From NCBI RefSeq assembly GCF_000449425.2, contig NZ_AVHW01000089.1, positions 124,001-188,000 on the forward strand: a stretch of DNA of 64,000 nt. Reading direction: 5' to 3'. The stretch is from Clostridioides difficile CD160 (GTDB lineage: Bacteria > Bacillota > Clostridia > Peptostreptococcales > Peptostreptococcaceae). Below are positions 53,614-63,198 of this stretch, piece after piece. Positions within the stretch are counted from its first letter, which is position 1; each line of letters begins with the position of its first letter. A model generated the notes under the pieces. The model was given only the letters and a program-made list of their open reading frames with translations. It made no database searches and had not been told where the DNA came from. The position numbers and the translations under genes are program-made.

Positions 53614-54939
53614 TTATTTCTTATTTTTTTGTCTATACTCAAACTTTATGGATGTTCCTTCAAATCCAAAATTTTCTCTTATCTTATTTTCAAGATACCT
53701 TTGATATGAGAAGTGAGTTAAGTCCTTATCATTTATAAACAATGTAATTTTAGGAGGTCTAATATCTGTTTGAGTTCCATAGTAAATTTTTAATCTTCTA
53801 CCTTTATCAGATGGTGGTTGATTTAACATTACTGCTTCTCCAATTACTTCATTTAATGATGAAGTTGATATTCTCTTAGAATGTTCATTTGATACATACT
53901 CAACTGTATCCAATATCTTATTCATTCTCTGATTAGTCTTTGCAGAAACAAACACGATTGGAGCATACATCATAAATGGAAATTTTTCTTTTATATCTTT
54001 TGTGTAATTACTCATAGTCTTATTATCTTTCTCTATTAAGTCCCATTTATTGACTACAAATATACATCCTTTACCTTCATCATGTGCTATACCTGCTACT
54101 TTTGTATCTTGTTCTGTTACACCTTCTAGGGCATCTATTACTATCAATACTACATCTGCTCTATCCACAGCACTCATAGCTCTTATTACACTGTATTTTT
54201 CTATTGTTTCATATATTTTACTTTTTCTTCTAAGTCCTGCTGTATCTATCAGAAGAAATTTCTGTCCATTCTTTTCAAAATAAGTATCAATTGCATCTCT
54301 AGTAGTTCCTGCAATCGGACTTACAATTACTCTTTCTTCTCCAAGTATTTTGTTAAGTATAGAACTTTTTCCTGCATTTGGTTTACCTGTTATAGCTACT
54401 CTTATTATATCTTCTTCATACTCTGTATCTAATCCTGCTGGAAAATTTTCAACTATCTCATCTAATAAATCTCCAAAGCCCATACTATTGGCTCCTGAAA
54501 CTGCAAAAGGAGTTCCAAATCCTAATTCATAAAAATCATATATATTATCAAATTGACTTTGGCTATCAATCTTATTAACTACTAAGATTACTGGTTTTTT
54601 TGTCTTTCTAAGCAACTGGGCAATTTCTTTATCAGCAGCTGTTATTCCAGCCTTACCATCAACTATAAAAAGTATGACATGTGACATGTCCATTGCAAGC
54701 ATAGCTTGATTTCTCATTTGAGATAATATTATGTCCTCACTATCAGGTTCAATTCCTCCTGTATCCACTAATGTAAAATACTTATCTAACCACTCTACTT
54801 CAGCAAATATTCTATCCCTTGTAACTCCAGGTGTATTTTCAACTATCGATATCCTTTTTCCTGCGAATTTATTAAATATTGTAGACTTACCAACGTTTGG
54901 TCTCCCAACTACAGCTACAACTGGCCTACTTATACTCAT
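53614..54939 (-). CDS. der: Ribosome-associated GTPase Der (EngA)
   Basis: Essential GTPase for 50S assembly with two tandem G domains. 441 aa. G domain 1: GRPNVGKST (about residues 12-20), DTGGIE, NKID. G domain 2: GKPNAGKSS (about 184-192), DTAGLRRK, NKWD. C-terminal KH-like domain from about 350. All nucleotide-binding motifs are intact. 27 bp after the DUF512 gene. Confidence 0.97.
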   Translation of the reverse strand: MSISRPVVAVVGRPNVGKSTIFNKFAGKRISIVENTPGVTRDRIFAEVEWLDKYFTLVDTGGIEPDSEDIILSQMRNQAMLAMDMSHVILFIVDGKAGITAADKEIAQLLRKTKKPVILVVNKIDSQSQFDNIYDFYELGFGTPFAVSGANSMGFGDLLDEIVENFPAGLDTEYEEDIIRVAITGKPNAGKSSILNKILGEERVIVSPIAGTTRDAIDTYFEKNGQKFLLIDTAGLRRKSKIYETIEKYSVIRAMSAVDRADVVLIVIDALEGVTEQDTKVAGIAHDEGKGCIFVVNKWDLIEKDNKTMSNYTKDIKEKFPFMMYAPIVFVSAKTNQRMNKILDTVEYVSNEHSKRISTSSLNEVIGEAVMLNQPPSDKGRRLKIYYGTQTDIRPPKITLFINDKDLTHFSYQRYLENKIRENFGFEGTSIKFEYRQKNKK

Positions 54940-54966
54940 GTTGTTTCTCCTTCCATCTTTTGTTTT

Positions 54967-56307
54967 CTATTTTAAAATTTTATCCACAAAGTCTTTTCCT
55001 TCATTCAAACATGGGATAATTTTTATTTTCATAAGTTCTTCTAATTGATTTAATTCAATATTATCTAAGAAAATTTCTTCATCTGCTTTTAGCATGCTTC
55101 TTGTTATATAAAGAGCTTCTCCTAATTCTTTATTTTCAAGTTGTTCTCTTAAATCTTTAGCTGTTAAAAGACCTGATACGGTTATTGTCTCTCCAAAAAA
55201 TTTATTTTTTATTTCATATACATCTACTTGAAGATTTTGAAACTTGTCCATCATAGCATCTGCCATACTTTGTATAAATTCATACGCAGAATGACCAGTA
55301 GCTATTGAAACTTTTTTCTCTCTTTTAAGAATTTTTTCTGGTAATGTATTTAAATATTCTTCAATTTCTGATTTTAATCTACGTATCATTCCGACACCAT
55401 CTTCAAACTGTAAAAAACCTTCATATTCTTCATATGTAGGCAACTCTCTACTAGATAATATATAAAATTCATCTGATAAAAAGGCAAATCGAGTCCCTAT
55501 TTCATTAAGATATTTTTTTTGCATCTTGTGTATCTGCTCTATAGTTCTACTTGCACCTTCACTATCAAATATGTCTAAATTTGCCAAATTTTCTCTGTGT
55601 TTTGTAATTCCAACAGGTACTATAGCAACACTATTCACATATGGATAAAGTTGAGCTAATTCTTTTATTGTTCTCTCTAATTCTTTTCTGTCATTTATAC
55701 CTGGACATAAAACAATTTGACAGTTCATTTCTATATGAGCATCTGCCAATCTCTTCATTATACCATATAATTTTCCTGCAAATTTATTGCTTATCATTTT
55801 TTGTCTTAATTCTGGATTAGTCGTATGCACAGATATATTTATAGGACTTATTCTATATTTAATGATATTATTTATATCTTCTTCACTCATGTTTGTAAGT
55901 GTAACAAAATTTCCTTGCAAAAAAGATAATCTTGAATCATCATCTTTAAAATAAAGAGTTTCTCTCATTCCTTCTGGCAACTGGTCTATAAAACAAAACA
56001 TACACTTATTTCTACAACTTTTAGCTTGGTCAATTATTGGATTTGTAAATTCAACACCCAAATCTTCATCATAGTCTTTTTCTATCTCGTATATGTAGAC
56101 TTCGCCATCTTTTTTTTGTATCTCTACCTCTAGATATTCATCACTTAGTAAGAATCTATACTCTATTATATCATGTATTGGCTGTTCATTCACAGATATA
56201 AGTAAATCTCCTACTTCTATGCCTATTTCTTCTGCAATACTATCTTTGTAAACCTTACTTATAATATTATTTATTTTTTTTACATTTACTTCCAATTTTT
56301 TCACCAC
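54967..56307 (-). CDS. DUF512 radical-SAM-like protein with PDZ domain
   Basis: 446 aa. N-terminal PDZ-like domain (about residues 10-80; AEEIGIEVGDLLISVNEQPI), then a CRNKCMFCFIDQLP cluster motif (about 97-110), CxxxCxxC-type as in radical-SAM proteins, a TIM-barrel-like middle, and DUF512 (about 210-420; AIVPVGITKHREN, FLSDEFYIL, ATGHSAYEF). Found next to der in Clostridia and cyanobacteria; function not established. The start is uncertain: GTG 56307 or 56304, or TTG 56295; no in-frame ATG occurs early. Confidence 0.82.
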   Translation of the reverse strand: MVKKLEVNVKKINNIISKVYKDSIAEEIGIEVGDLLISVNEQPIHDIIEYRFLLSDEYLEVEIQKKDGEVYIYEIEKDYDEDLGVEFTNPIIDQAKSCRNKCMFCFIDQLPEGMRETLYFKDDDSRLSFLQGNFVTLTNMSEEDINNIIKYRISPINISVHTTNPELRQKMISNKFAGKLYGIMKRLADAHIEMNCQIVLCPGINDRKELERTIKELAQLYPYVNSVAIVPVGITKHRENLANLDIFDSEGASRTIEQIHKMQKKYLNEIGTRFAFLSDEFYILSSRELPTYEEYEGFLQFEDGVGMIRRLKSEIEEYLNTLPEKILKREKKVSIATGHSAYEFIQSMADAMMDKFQNLQVDVYEIKNKFFGETITVSGLLTAKDLREQLENKELGEALYITRSMLKADEEIFLDNIELNQLEELMKIKIIPCLNEGKDFVDKILK

Positions 56308-56462
56308 TCTTTTGTTTTCATCAAAGCTTATTATAATATATTTTCATATATAGTTTGTAAGTTTATTATATTTTATAATAGCATTTTTAAGCATTTCATG
56401 TCATAATAACACATTTTAATTCTAATAGTCAATATAAGTAAATAGCTATAAAAAAGATTAAA

Positions 56463-56511
56463 ACAAATAATATTCAAATTTAAGTATTTTAAAAATTTGA
56501 ATATTATTTGT
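56463..56511 (-). terminator. Terminator after the YIEGIA-partner gene
   Basis: ACAAATAATATTCAAATTT/AAATTTGAATATTATTTGT, a perfect 19-bp stem, with TTTTAATCTTTTTTA following on the minus strand. Confidence 0.88.
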
Positions 56512-56532
56512 TATTAGAAACATTTTATAACT

Positions 56533-56733
56533 TTAATGTTTTACTATAATCAGCGTTCCATTTGTCATATCATGAACCATTCCACCTACGCACTTTGACA
56601 TTAACATTGCTTTATTTTGCAAGTCTTTCTCATCATTTGCATAAAAGATTGGGCAACCTCCACCATTTTTCATATTCTTATCAAGTGTAACTATAGCTAG
56701 TGTATATTCATTTAAACCTATATCCATTCCCAT
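56533..56733 (-). CDS. Small partner protein of YIEGIA-family proteins (capping-subunit type)
   Basis: 66 aa. MGMDIGLNEYTLAIVTLDKN, then GGGCPIFYANDEKDLQNKA and GGMVHDMTNGTLIIVKH; no membrane segment. I recognise it as the small protein annotated as a capping complex subunit for YIEGIA, always next to that family. Biochemical function is unknown to me. ATG 56733 is 8 bp after AGGAAG; the GTG at 56742 is within that site. Its start overlaps the stop of the upstream YIEGIA gene. Confidence 0.72.
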   Translation of the reverse strand: MGMDIGLNEYTLAIVTLDKNMKNGGGCPIFYANDEKDLQNKAMLMSKCVGGMVHDMTNGTLIIVKH

Positions 56734-56734
56734 C

Positions 56735-57667
56735 TTATGCACTTCCTTTCTTTCCTATTTTATAATTTTTTAGTGATAAGTTTTTTCCTTTAGAACTTGA
56801 AAGTATTGGACATGACTTTACAGCTTCCATCACTTTTTCTACATTCTTATCGATTGGTAAATAAGCAATCATTATACTTTCATCATCTTTATTTCTTCTA
56901 GGTAATGGTACAAATGAAGGTTCTCCATAATCTCCATATAAACCTAACCTTGAATATATATTGTATACTATTGCTTGTCTTTGACCTGAATCAAATAATA
57001 TTCCCGCATTAGCATAATCTTTATTTTTAGGAATTATTTGTATTCCTACACCTCTATTAATATATACTTCTCTATCACTTTTTAGACCTATATTTGTTAT
57101 ACCTTTTAAATCTCCTACCTTCAATATAGACTCGTCCACAAAACTAATCTCAGCAGGCATTACATCAGCTATATCTCCAATACTTTTTCTAGTAAGTAGT
57201 TTTTTTAGTATAAAGGCTAACAATAATCCACAAATTGAACTTATTATCAAACTCATACCTTCACTTATTTTCGTTTCTGCAAGTATTACATAATACAGTC
57301 CTATTGTTAAAAAAGATGTAACTATACACATATAATTTCTTACTTCATAAGTCCTAGCTATCTCCTCTATGAATGCAGCTCCTCTCTTTACAAGCTGAAC
57401 TTCCTCTAGGTTTTGTAATGTATTCCTTCTATTTGCTCTTACTTGTCTAAATTGTTCTGCTGCAAGAGATAAAAATGTTATAGATGTATAAGAACGATTT
57501 ATAAGAGCTGGAACTAATAATGCTCCTAATGAAGAAGCAACGAATGCTAATATAAGTTGAGATAGCAAAACATTTGGTTGCGTTGGGTACTGTTTTTGGT
57601 CTAAGTTCAACATTATAATTCTAGATGTCATACCAATAATAACAGCGACAAAAAATACTCTATCCAT
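56735..57667 (-). CDS. YIEGIA-family membrane protein, copy B
   Basis: 310 aa. N-terminal hydrophobic segments (about 1-70), the name-giving motif AFIEEIARTYEVRNY (about residues 113-127), two more membrane helices (about 128-168), then a soluble domain (ADVMPAEISFVDESILKVGD; FDSGQRQAIVYNIYSRLG). About half-identical to copy A, 44 bp upstream, with the same length. These genes occur in spore-forming Firmicutes; function unknown. A strong AGGAG site precedes the ATG. Confidence 0.78.
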   Translation of the reverse strand: MDRVFFVAVIIGMTSRIIMLNLDQKQYPTQPNVLLSQLILAFVASSLGALLVPALINRSYTSITFLSLAAEQFRQVRANRRNTLQNLEEVQLVKRGAAFIEEIARTYEVRNYMCIVTSFLTIGLYYVILAETKISEGMSLIISSICGLLLAFILKKLLTRKSIGDIADVMPAEISFVDESILKVGDLKGITNIGLKSDREVYINRGVGIQIIPKNKDYANAGILFDSGQRQAIVYNIYSRLGLYGDYGEPSFVPLPRRNKDDESIMIAYLPIDKNVEKVMEAVKSCPILSSSKGKNLSLKNYKIGKKGSA

Positions 57668-57711
57668 TAAATCACTCCTAAAATATTTAATTTAAAATTT
57701 TACCTGTAAAT

Positions 57712-58644
57712 CTACAAAGTTTTCCTAGAAAAATCACTCTGCTTTCCTTTTGATGTCTCTATAATAGGTGTACTCTTTACTACCTTTATCATGGTATCTA
57801 TATCTTTTAGTATTGGCATATATGGTATAACTACGGTACTTTTTTCTAAATTAGTCTTAGATATAGCTACAATATCAACCTCATCTACATCTTTATCTAT
57901 ACCCATATGAATAAATAGATTATGTATAATAGCTTGTCTTTGCCCTACATCATTTACTATTCCAAATGCACCTAAGTTTCTTGGTATAACTTCTATAGCT
58001 AGACATTCATTTTTGTATTTTTCTCTTGTACTTTCCAAACCTATATTAGTTATTATTACACCATTAACCATTAAGATAGGTCCTTCAAAACTTATTTTAG
58101 CAGGAACTATATCTGCTATATCAGCTATACTATTTCTTCTTAAAAACCTTCTAAAAATTACACCAACAATAGCTCCTGCCACAACAGCTAATACTGTACA
58201 GTAAAAGAATCCAAGGTCATATTTTCTCGCAAAAACAATATAAACTATAGAAGATACTAATGCAGAAAATAGACTTATATAACTTCTAGATTCATAAGTA
58301 GATGCTATTTCTTCGACATAGGCATCTCCTTTTGGCACTAATTCTTCATTATCAATATTCTTTAATGTTATTCTTTCTTGCTCTGCAAGACCTTGAAATT
58401 GTTGTATTGCTACTGCAAAAAATGTCAATGCAGCAAATTCTTTATCTATAAGTGCAGGCAATGCTATCGCACCTAATGAAGCTGAAAGCCCAGATATAAT
58501 TATCTGTTCTAAGTAATCTTGTGGTCTTGATGGGTACTGTTTGTCTGTAACTCTTAAAACTAATCCTCTACATAATATTCCTACAACTAATGCAACTATA
58601 AAAGAGTGTCTAAATAAATTTGCATTCAATAAACTTTCTTCCAT
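57712..58644 (-). CDS. YIEGIA-family membrane protein, copy A
   Basis: 310 aa, same plan as copy B: membrane segments 10-75, AYVEEIASTYESRSY (about 114-128), paired helices 130-170, soluble domain ADIVPAKISFEGPILMVNGV and VNDVGQRQAIIHNLFIHMG. Tandem duplication is likely. It follows the sensor kinase by 54 bp, but the kinase terminator sits in that gap, so copy A, copy B and the small partner form a unit. Location near sigE/sigG hints at sporulation but does not show it. Confidence 0.78.
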   Translation of the reverse strand: MEESLLNANLFRHSFIVALVVGILCRGLVLRVTDKQYPSRPQDYLEQIIISGLSASLGAIALPALIDKEFAALTFFAVAIQQFQGLAEQERITLKNIDNEELVPKGDAYVEEIASTYESRSYISLFSALVSSIVYIVFARKYDLGFFYCTVLAVVAGAIVGVIFRRFLRRNSIADIADIVPAKISFEGPILMVNGVIITNIGLESTREKYKNECLAIEVIPRNLGAFGIVNDVGQRQAIIHNLFIHMGIDKDVDEVDIVAISKTNLEKSTVVIPYMPILKDIDTMIKVVKSTPIIETSKGKQSDFSRKTL

Positions 58645-58680
58645 TTTCTCAGCTCCTTCTCTTATATAGTTTGTGCAAAA

Positions 58681-58715
58681 AACAAAAAAAATTTCCTTCT
58701 ATTTAAGGAAATTTT
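58681..58715 (-). terminator. Terminator of the two-component operon, overlapping the kinase stop
   Basis: AAAATTTCCTT/AAGGAAATTTT stem around a 6-base loop, with a U run on the minus strand. The upstream arm encodes the last codons of the kinase. Confidence 0.85.
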
Positions 58716-59988
58716 TTTGTAGTATCGTAACAATAAACTCACTACCAATACCAAGCTCACTTTTTACTTTTATACATCCATTTAGCGATTTAACTATATG
58801 CTTAGTTATAGCCAATCCTAAACCCGTTCCTCCTACATCTCTACTTCTTGCTTTATCTACCCTATAGAATCGTTCAAAGATGCGTTCTACATCTTCTTTT
58901 GGTATACCTACACCATTATCTATAACTTTGATTACTATTTTTTCTTCATCTTTTGAAACTACAACTTGCACAATGCCATTATCCTGAGTATATTTTATAG
59001 CATTATCAACTAAGTTTAAAAATACTTGTTTTATATAGTCTTTATTAGATAATATACTTATTGATTTATCATCACATTTATATAAAACTTCTATATTTTT
59101 TTCTTTAGCTGAATGTTGTGTTATTTCATATACTTCTTTAAACACATCATATACTACAACATTTTCCATAAGAAGGGTATCTTTATTTTCTACGAATGAT
59201 AATAGTAATATATCATCAATCAATCTTTTTAATCTATCTGATTCACTCTCTATTATTTCCAAGAATCTATTTCTAGTATTTACATCTATATTTTCATTTG
59301 ACTTTAGAGTTTCAACAAATCCACTTATAGATGTGAGAGGTGTTTTAAGTTCATGACTTACATTTGCAACAAAATCACTTCTCATATTTTCAAGTTTAAC
59401 TTTTTTAGTAATATCTTCTATATTTACTATCGAACCTATTATTACATTATTAGTATTTTGAAGATAAACTGGGTCTACTTTTATTTTATATACTATATCA
59501 TCTTTAGTAGTAATATGGGCAGTTTCATTATCTTTAGAGCCAATAAATCTAAGTATCTGTTTTAATATTTCTTCTTCTTTTATTACAACATTAATGTTGT
59601 GGCCTTCCACCAATTGATTTGGTTCACTTTTTATCATTTCTTTTGCTTCATCATTTATCAGAAGTATACTTCCATTTACATCTATAGCTAGAATTCCATG
59701 TGATATACTCTTTAGTATAGACCTTAACTGTAAATGTTTATACTGTACCTCTTCTAATGTTTTATCCATATTTTTTATCATATGATTAAAATTTCTAGCT
59801 AATTCTCCAAGTTCTCCTTTAGCTGATATATTGAGTCTAGCATGATATTCATTATTACTTACTTTTTTTGAGACGTATATAAATTCTTTTAAATATTTTC
59901 TTAATGTTATTGTATATCTTACAGACAATATCACAATAGCTATTGATAACATAACAATAAAAAAATATATGCTATTTAATTCTTCCAC
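58699..59988 (-). CDS. PhoR-like sensor histidine kinase
   Basis: 429 aa. One membrane helix at the start (about residues 8-27) and almost no extracellular part, then HAMP (about 28-80), PAS (about 90-190; GILAIDVNGSILLINDEA), HisKA with FVANVSHELKTPLTSI (about 209-224) and the ATPase lobe (NLVDNAIKYT, DNGVGIPKED, GGTGLGLAI). Starts GTG 59988 behind TAGGAG. The missing sensor loop suggests it reads an intracellular or membrane signal. It pairs with the OmpR-type regulator 28 bp upstream; the phosphate assignment is only by similarity. Confidence 0.9.
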   Translation of the reverse strand: MEELNSIYFFIVMLSIAIVILSVRYTITLRKYLKEFIYVSKKVSNNEYHARLNISAKGELGELARNFNHMIKNMDKTLEEVQYKHLQLRSILKSISHGILAIDVNGSILLINDEAKEMIKSEPNQLVEGHNINVVIKEEEILKQILRFIGSKDNETAHITTKDDIVYKIKVDPVYLQNTNNVIIGSIVNIEDITKKVKLENMRSDFVANVSHELKTPLTSISGFVETLKSNENIDVNTRNRFLEIIESESDRLKRLIDDILLLSFVENKDTLLMENVVVYDVFKEVYEITQHSAKEKNIEVLYKCDDKSISILSNKDYIKQVFLNLVDNAIKYTQDNGIVQVVVSKDEEKIVIKVIDNGVGIPKEDVERIFERFYRVDKARSRDVGGTGLGLAITKHIVKSLNGCIKVKSELGIGSEFIVTILQKNFLK

Positions 59989-60016
59989 AAGATAACACTC
60001 CTAAAATATAACCATT

Positions 60017-60709
60017 TTAATCTATTTTATATCCAACACCTCTTATAGTCTCTATATATTTTTCTGACTTATCTTCATCTTCTATTTTTTTTCTTAAATA
60101 TCTTATATGAACATCTACTGTTCTAGTTTCTCCATAGTATTCATACCCCCATATTTTATCTAAAAGATAATTTCTTGAAAGTACTTTACCTTTATTTTGA
60201 ATTAATAATTTTAACAGTTCAAATTCTTTAAGTGTTAACTCTATCTTTTCAGAACCTTTAGTGACCTCATGCTTTGATAAATCTAATTTTAAATTACCTG
60301 TAGTAAGTATATTATTTTCTTCACCTAAGCTAGTCAAGTTATACCTTCTTAAAACAGAACTAATTCTAGCTAACAACTCCTTTATACTAAATGGCTTAGT
60401 TATATAGTCATCAGCACCTATTTCAAGCCCTTCTACCTTGTCATTTTCCATATTTTTAGCAGTAAGCATTATAACAGGAATATTTTTTAAATCTTTATCA
60501 CTTCTTATTTTTCTCAAAACTTCTATTCCACTTATATTTGGTAGCATCCAATCTAAAAGTATTAAATCTGGTTTAATTTCCTTAGCTTTTATAAATCCAT
60601 CAAACCCATCATACGAATAACTAACTTCGTAATTTGACACCTCCAAATTGAATTTTAATAGCTCAACTATATGCATTTCATCGTCTATAACAAGCACTTT
60701 AGTATTCAT
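60017..60709 (-). CDS. OmpR/PhoB-type response regulator
   Basis: 230 aa. Receiver domain 1-120 with DDE pocket, phospho-acceptor Asp in LILLDWMLPNISG (about 53), MLTAKN and KPFS. Winged-helix output domain about 130-228 (LTLKEFELLKLL, RNYLLDKIWG, TVDVHIRYLRKKI, IETIRGVGYKI). Cotranscribed with the kinase; AGAGGAG precedes the ATG. Lies 14 bp after pgeF, so it may also be part of the nrdR-pgeF transcript. Confidence 0.93.
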   Translation of the reverse strand: MNTKVLVIDDEMHIVELLKFNLEVSNYEVSYSYDGFDGFIKAKEIKPDLILLDWMLPNISGIEVLRKIRSDKDLKNIPVIMLTAKNMENDKVEGLEIGADDYITKPFSIKELLARISSVLRRYNLTSLGEENNILTTGNLKLDLSKHEVTKGSEKIELTLKEFELLKLLIQNKGKVLSRNYLLDKIWGYEYYGETRTVDVHIRYLRKKIEDEDKSEKYIETIRGVGYKID

Positions 60710-60723
60710 TAAAAAGCTCCTCT

Positions 60724-61485
60724 CTATTTTATCTGTAGTACCGTTCCTATTCGTTCTGATGCCTTATTATGTTTTCTATAAGAGTGGAATTCATTTGCTC
60801 TACAACTAGTGCATAAATTTAAATTTATTATATTCTCCTTTTTAACTCCACTACATCTCAGCATGTACTCATTAATTTTCCATAAATCTAAATAGTAACT
60901 TCCCTCTTTTATTATATAGAACTTTTCATCATTATTTGTAAGAATTGTGTTAAATTTTTCTACTAAATCCTCAGATACTTCATAACAACAAGGTCCAATT
61001 GATGGGCCAATTATACAAACTAAATCTTCAGGGACCGTTTTATAACATTCAGACATTAATTTAATTGTTTTATGACCTATATTACTAAAAGTACCTCTCC
61101 AACCTGCATGAGCCAGTCCTATGGCTTTATTTTTAGCATCTATGATTGATATAGGTACACAATCTGCTGTAAATAATAAAAGAGGTACTTTCTCTAAGTT
61201 CGTTATAAGTGCATCTCCATCTATTCTTTTTCCTATAGTATCTTTATTTACTATGTTAACTATATCTGAATGTATTTGAGAATTACTAGTTAAGTTCTCA
61301 AATGCTAAATCGCATTCTTTACATACTTTTAACATATCTTCTTTATTTTTTGCATCTACATTCTTACATGTTATAACTAGATTTACAGAATCTAATTTTT
61401 CATCAAGTTCTTTACAATCTCCATTTAAATTAACATACTCTTTAATATCTTGTACATTTTTTATATTTATATAATCTTTCATCAT
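60724..61485 (-). CDS. pgeF: PgeF/YlmD multicopper-type peptidoglycan-editing / purine nucleoside enzyme
   Basis: Cu-oxidase_4 (laccase-like) family. 253 aa. [16 protein letters not shown] (about residues 127-142) and [10 protein letters not shown] (about 157-166) carry metal-ligand His and Cys; [13 protein letters not shown] near 228-240 completes the site. Family members act as purine nucleoside phosphorylases or peptidoglycan editors. It begins ATG ATG; the first ATG overlaps the nrdR stop by 4 bp and the second is better spaced (7 bp) from AGGAG. Confidence 0.9.
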   Translation of the reverse strand: MMKDYINIKNVQDIKEYVNLNGDCKELDEKLDSVNLVITCKNVDAKNKEDMLKVCKECDLAFENLTSNSQIHSDIVNIVNKDTIGKRIDGDALITNLEKVPLLLFTADCVPISIIDAKNKAIGLAHAGWRGTFSNIGHKTIKLMSECYKTVPEDLVCIIGPSIGPCCYEVSEDLVEKFNTILTNNDEKFYIIKEGSYYLDLWKINEYMLRCSGVKKENIINLNLCTSCRANEFHSYRKHNKASERIGTVLQIK

Positions 61486-61943
61486 TTGTCTCCTTTTTCT
61501 ATCAATATACTTTTAAGCTCATTTACAAAAGTATTTATATCTTTAAATTGTCTATACACAGAAGCAAACCTTACATAAGCTACTTCATCTAAGTCTTTTA
61601 GTTTATCCATTACCATCTCACCAATTCTTTTGGTTTCAATTTCTTCTATAAAACATTTATTTATTTCATTTTCAATATGTACAACTATACTTTCAATTTC
61701 TTCTATAGATACAGGTCTTTTTTCACATGCTTTTAATAACCCGTACTTTATCTTTTCTCTATCAAAATACTCTCTACTATTATCTTTTTTGATAACCATT
61801 AAAGGAGTTGTTTCTATTTTCTCATAAGTAGTGAATCTCTTTTTACATGATTCACATTCACGTCTTCTTCTGATAGATTTTAAATCTGTATGTCTAGAAT
61901 CTATTACCTTTGATTCTTTATAATTACAATAAGGACATTGCAT
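61482..61943 (-). CDS. nrdR: Ribonucleotide-reductase repressor NrdR
   Basis: ATP/dATP-sensing repressor of nrd genes. 153 aa. N-terminal zinc ribbon [18 protein letters not shown] and CESCKKRF (four cysteines, residues 3-34), then an ATP-cone (about 49-139) with [17 protein letters not shown] and [13 protein letters not shown]. All ligands intact. CAAAGGAGG precedes the ATG. It overlaps pgeF by 4 bp. Confidence 0.97.
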   Translation of the reverse strand: MQCPYCNYKESKVIDSRHTDLKSIRRRRECESCKKRFTTYEKIETTPLMVIKKDNSREYFDREKIKYGLLKACEKRPVSIEEIESIVVHIENEINKCFIEEIETKRIGEMVMDKLKDLDEVAYVRFASVYRQFKDINTFVNELKSILIEKGDK

Positions 61944-61965
61944 ATATATTCCTCCTTTGTTTTAA

Positions 61966-62229
61966 CTATATCTCAAATTCATCCAAGCTTAATTCTGAAC
62001 CTATATTTACTATTATTGTATCACAACCTATTTTAAGTATATCATTCCAAAATATAACTTCTTCATCCCCTCCTCTTGAAAAAAAATTTCTATTTCCATC
62101 TCCAAAAATGGTAAATGAGACTACCTTTCCCTCATGAATATCCATATCTATGTCTATTATAAATCCCATCCTTTTTCCATTTTTTACATTTATAATTTCT
62201 TTTTCCATTATATCAGAAACTCTAATCAT
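61966..62229 (-). CDS. YlmC/YmxH-family PRC-barrel protein
   Basis: 87 aa. PRC-barrel-like fold: MIRVSDIMEKEIINVKNGKR, GFIIDIDMDIHEGKVVSFTI, WNDILKIGCDTIIVNI. The family is common in endospore formers, often near sigE/sigG, and is called a sporulation protein without a known mechanism. AAAGGGTGAG precedes the ATG. It follows the sigG terminator, so it has its own promoter, and leads into nrdR (22 bp). Confidence 0.88.
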   Translation of the reverse strand: MIRVSDIMEKEIINVKNGKRMGFIIDIDMDIHEGKVVSFTIFGDGNRNFFSRGGDEEVIFWNDILKIGCDTIIVNIGSELSLDEFEI

Positions 62230-62271
62230 ATTATACTCACCCTTTCTTTAAAAATAAATATGTATTGAGTT

Positions 62272-62299
62272 AAAAAAAAATGACCTATATAGGTCATTT
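62272..62299 (-). terminator. Terminator of sigG
   Basis: AAATGACCTATATAGGTCATTT palindromic hairpin, followed by a run of nine U on the minus strand. Confidence 0.9.
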
Positions 62300-62333
62300 A
62301 AATTTAAAATAATGTTTACAGTCCATGGATTAC

Positions 62334-63107
62334 TTATACATACTTTCTCATATTTTTTAAAGCATTTTTTTCAATTCTTGATACTTGCGCTTGAGATATA
62401 CCGATTTCATCAGCAACTTCTATCTGCGTTCTTCCTTTATAAAACCTTAAATCTAATACCAACTTCTCTCTACTATTTAATTTCTTAATAGCTTCTTTAA
62501 GTGATATTTCTTGCAACCAATTTTCGTCAGTATCTTTTTTGTCTTGAACCTGGTCCATAACAAATATTGCATCTCCATTATCTTGATATACTGGGTCAAA
62601 TAAAGATATTGGATCTTGTATGGCATCTAGTGCCATTACAACTGACTCAACTTCTAATTCTAATTCTTTTGCTATTTCTGATACTGTAGGTTCTTTAGAA
62701 TTTGTTCTAATTAGTCTTTCTCTAACTTGTAGTGCCTTATATGCTATATCTTTTAATGACCTACTTACTCTAATTGGGTTATTGTCTCTTAGATATCTTC
62801 TAATTTCTCCTATAATCATAGGAACAGCATAAGTTGAAAACCTTACATTTTGACTTAAATCAAAGTTATCTATAGCTTTTATAAGACCGATACAACCTAT
62901 TTGAAATAAATCGTCTATGTTTTCTCCTCTGTTGTTAAACTTTTTTATTACACTCAAGACTAATCTTAAATTCCCTCTTACAAACTGCTGTCTAGCTTCT
63001 TCGTCACCACTTTTTATTTTTAATAAAAGTTCCTTCATTTGCTTATTTTTAAGAACTGGAAGTTCCGATGTATTAACACCACATATTTCAACCTTATTAA
63101 CTTGCAT
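62334..63107 (-). CDS. sigG: Late forespore sigma factor G
   Basis: RNA polymerase sigma factor for late forespore genes. 257 aa. Starts MQVNKVEICGVNTSELPVLK, typical of sigma-G. Region 2 (NLRLVLSVIKKFNNRGENID, DLFQIGCIGLIKAIDNFDLS), region 3 (RDNNPIRVSRSLKDIAYKAL), and region 4 (LDLRFYKGRTQIEVADEIGISQAQVSRIEK, about 215-245). Downstream of sigE with a forespore-type promoter in between. AGAGGACTG precedes the ATG. Confidence 0.98.
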   Translation of the reverse strand: MQVNKVEICGVNTSELPVLKNKQMKELLLKIKSGDEEARQQFVRGNLRLVLSVIKKFNNRGENIDDLFQIGCIGLIKAIDNFDLSQNVRFSTYAVPMIIGEIRRYLRDNNPIRVSRSLKDIAYKALQVRERLIRTNSKEPTVSEIAKELELEVESVVMALDAIQDPISLFDPVYQDNGDAIFVMDQVQDKKDTDENWLQEISLKEAIKKLNSREKLVLDLRFYKGRTQIEVADEIGISQAQVSRIEKNALKNMRKYV

Positions 63108-63146
63108 ACATTTTCAGTCCTCTCTCAAAAGTATTCATCTATTGAA

Positions 63147-63175
63147 ATTATTTACATTTCCAATTTTTTTATACT
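63147..63175 (-). promoter_or_regulatory. Possible sigma-F/sigma-G promoter of sigG
   Basis: AGTATA (63175-63170), exactly 15 bp, then TAAATAAT (63154-63147), matching the short-spaced GnATA / A-rich pair used by forespore sigma factors. It suits sigG, which sigma-F normally switches on. Confidence 0.5.
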
Positions 63176-63198
63176 TTTTAAGAAGAATTAATTTAGCA

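Noticed and set aside
58681-58715. Possible truncation of the sensor kinase by the overlapping terminator
   Set aside because: The kinase ATPase motifs are complete before this point, and only the last few codons overlap the hairpin.
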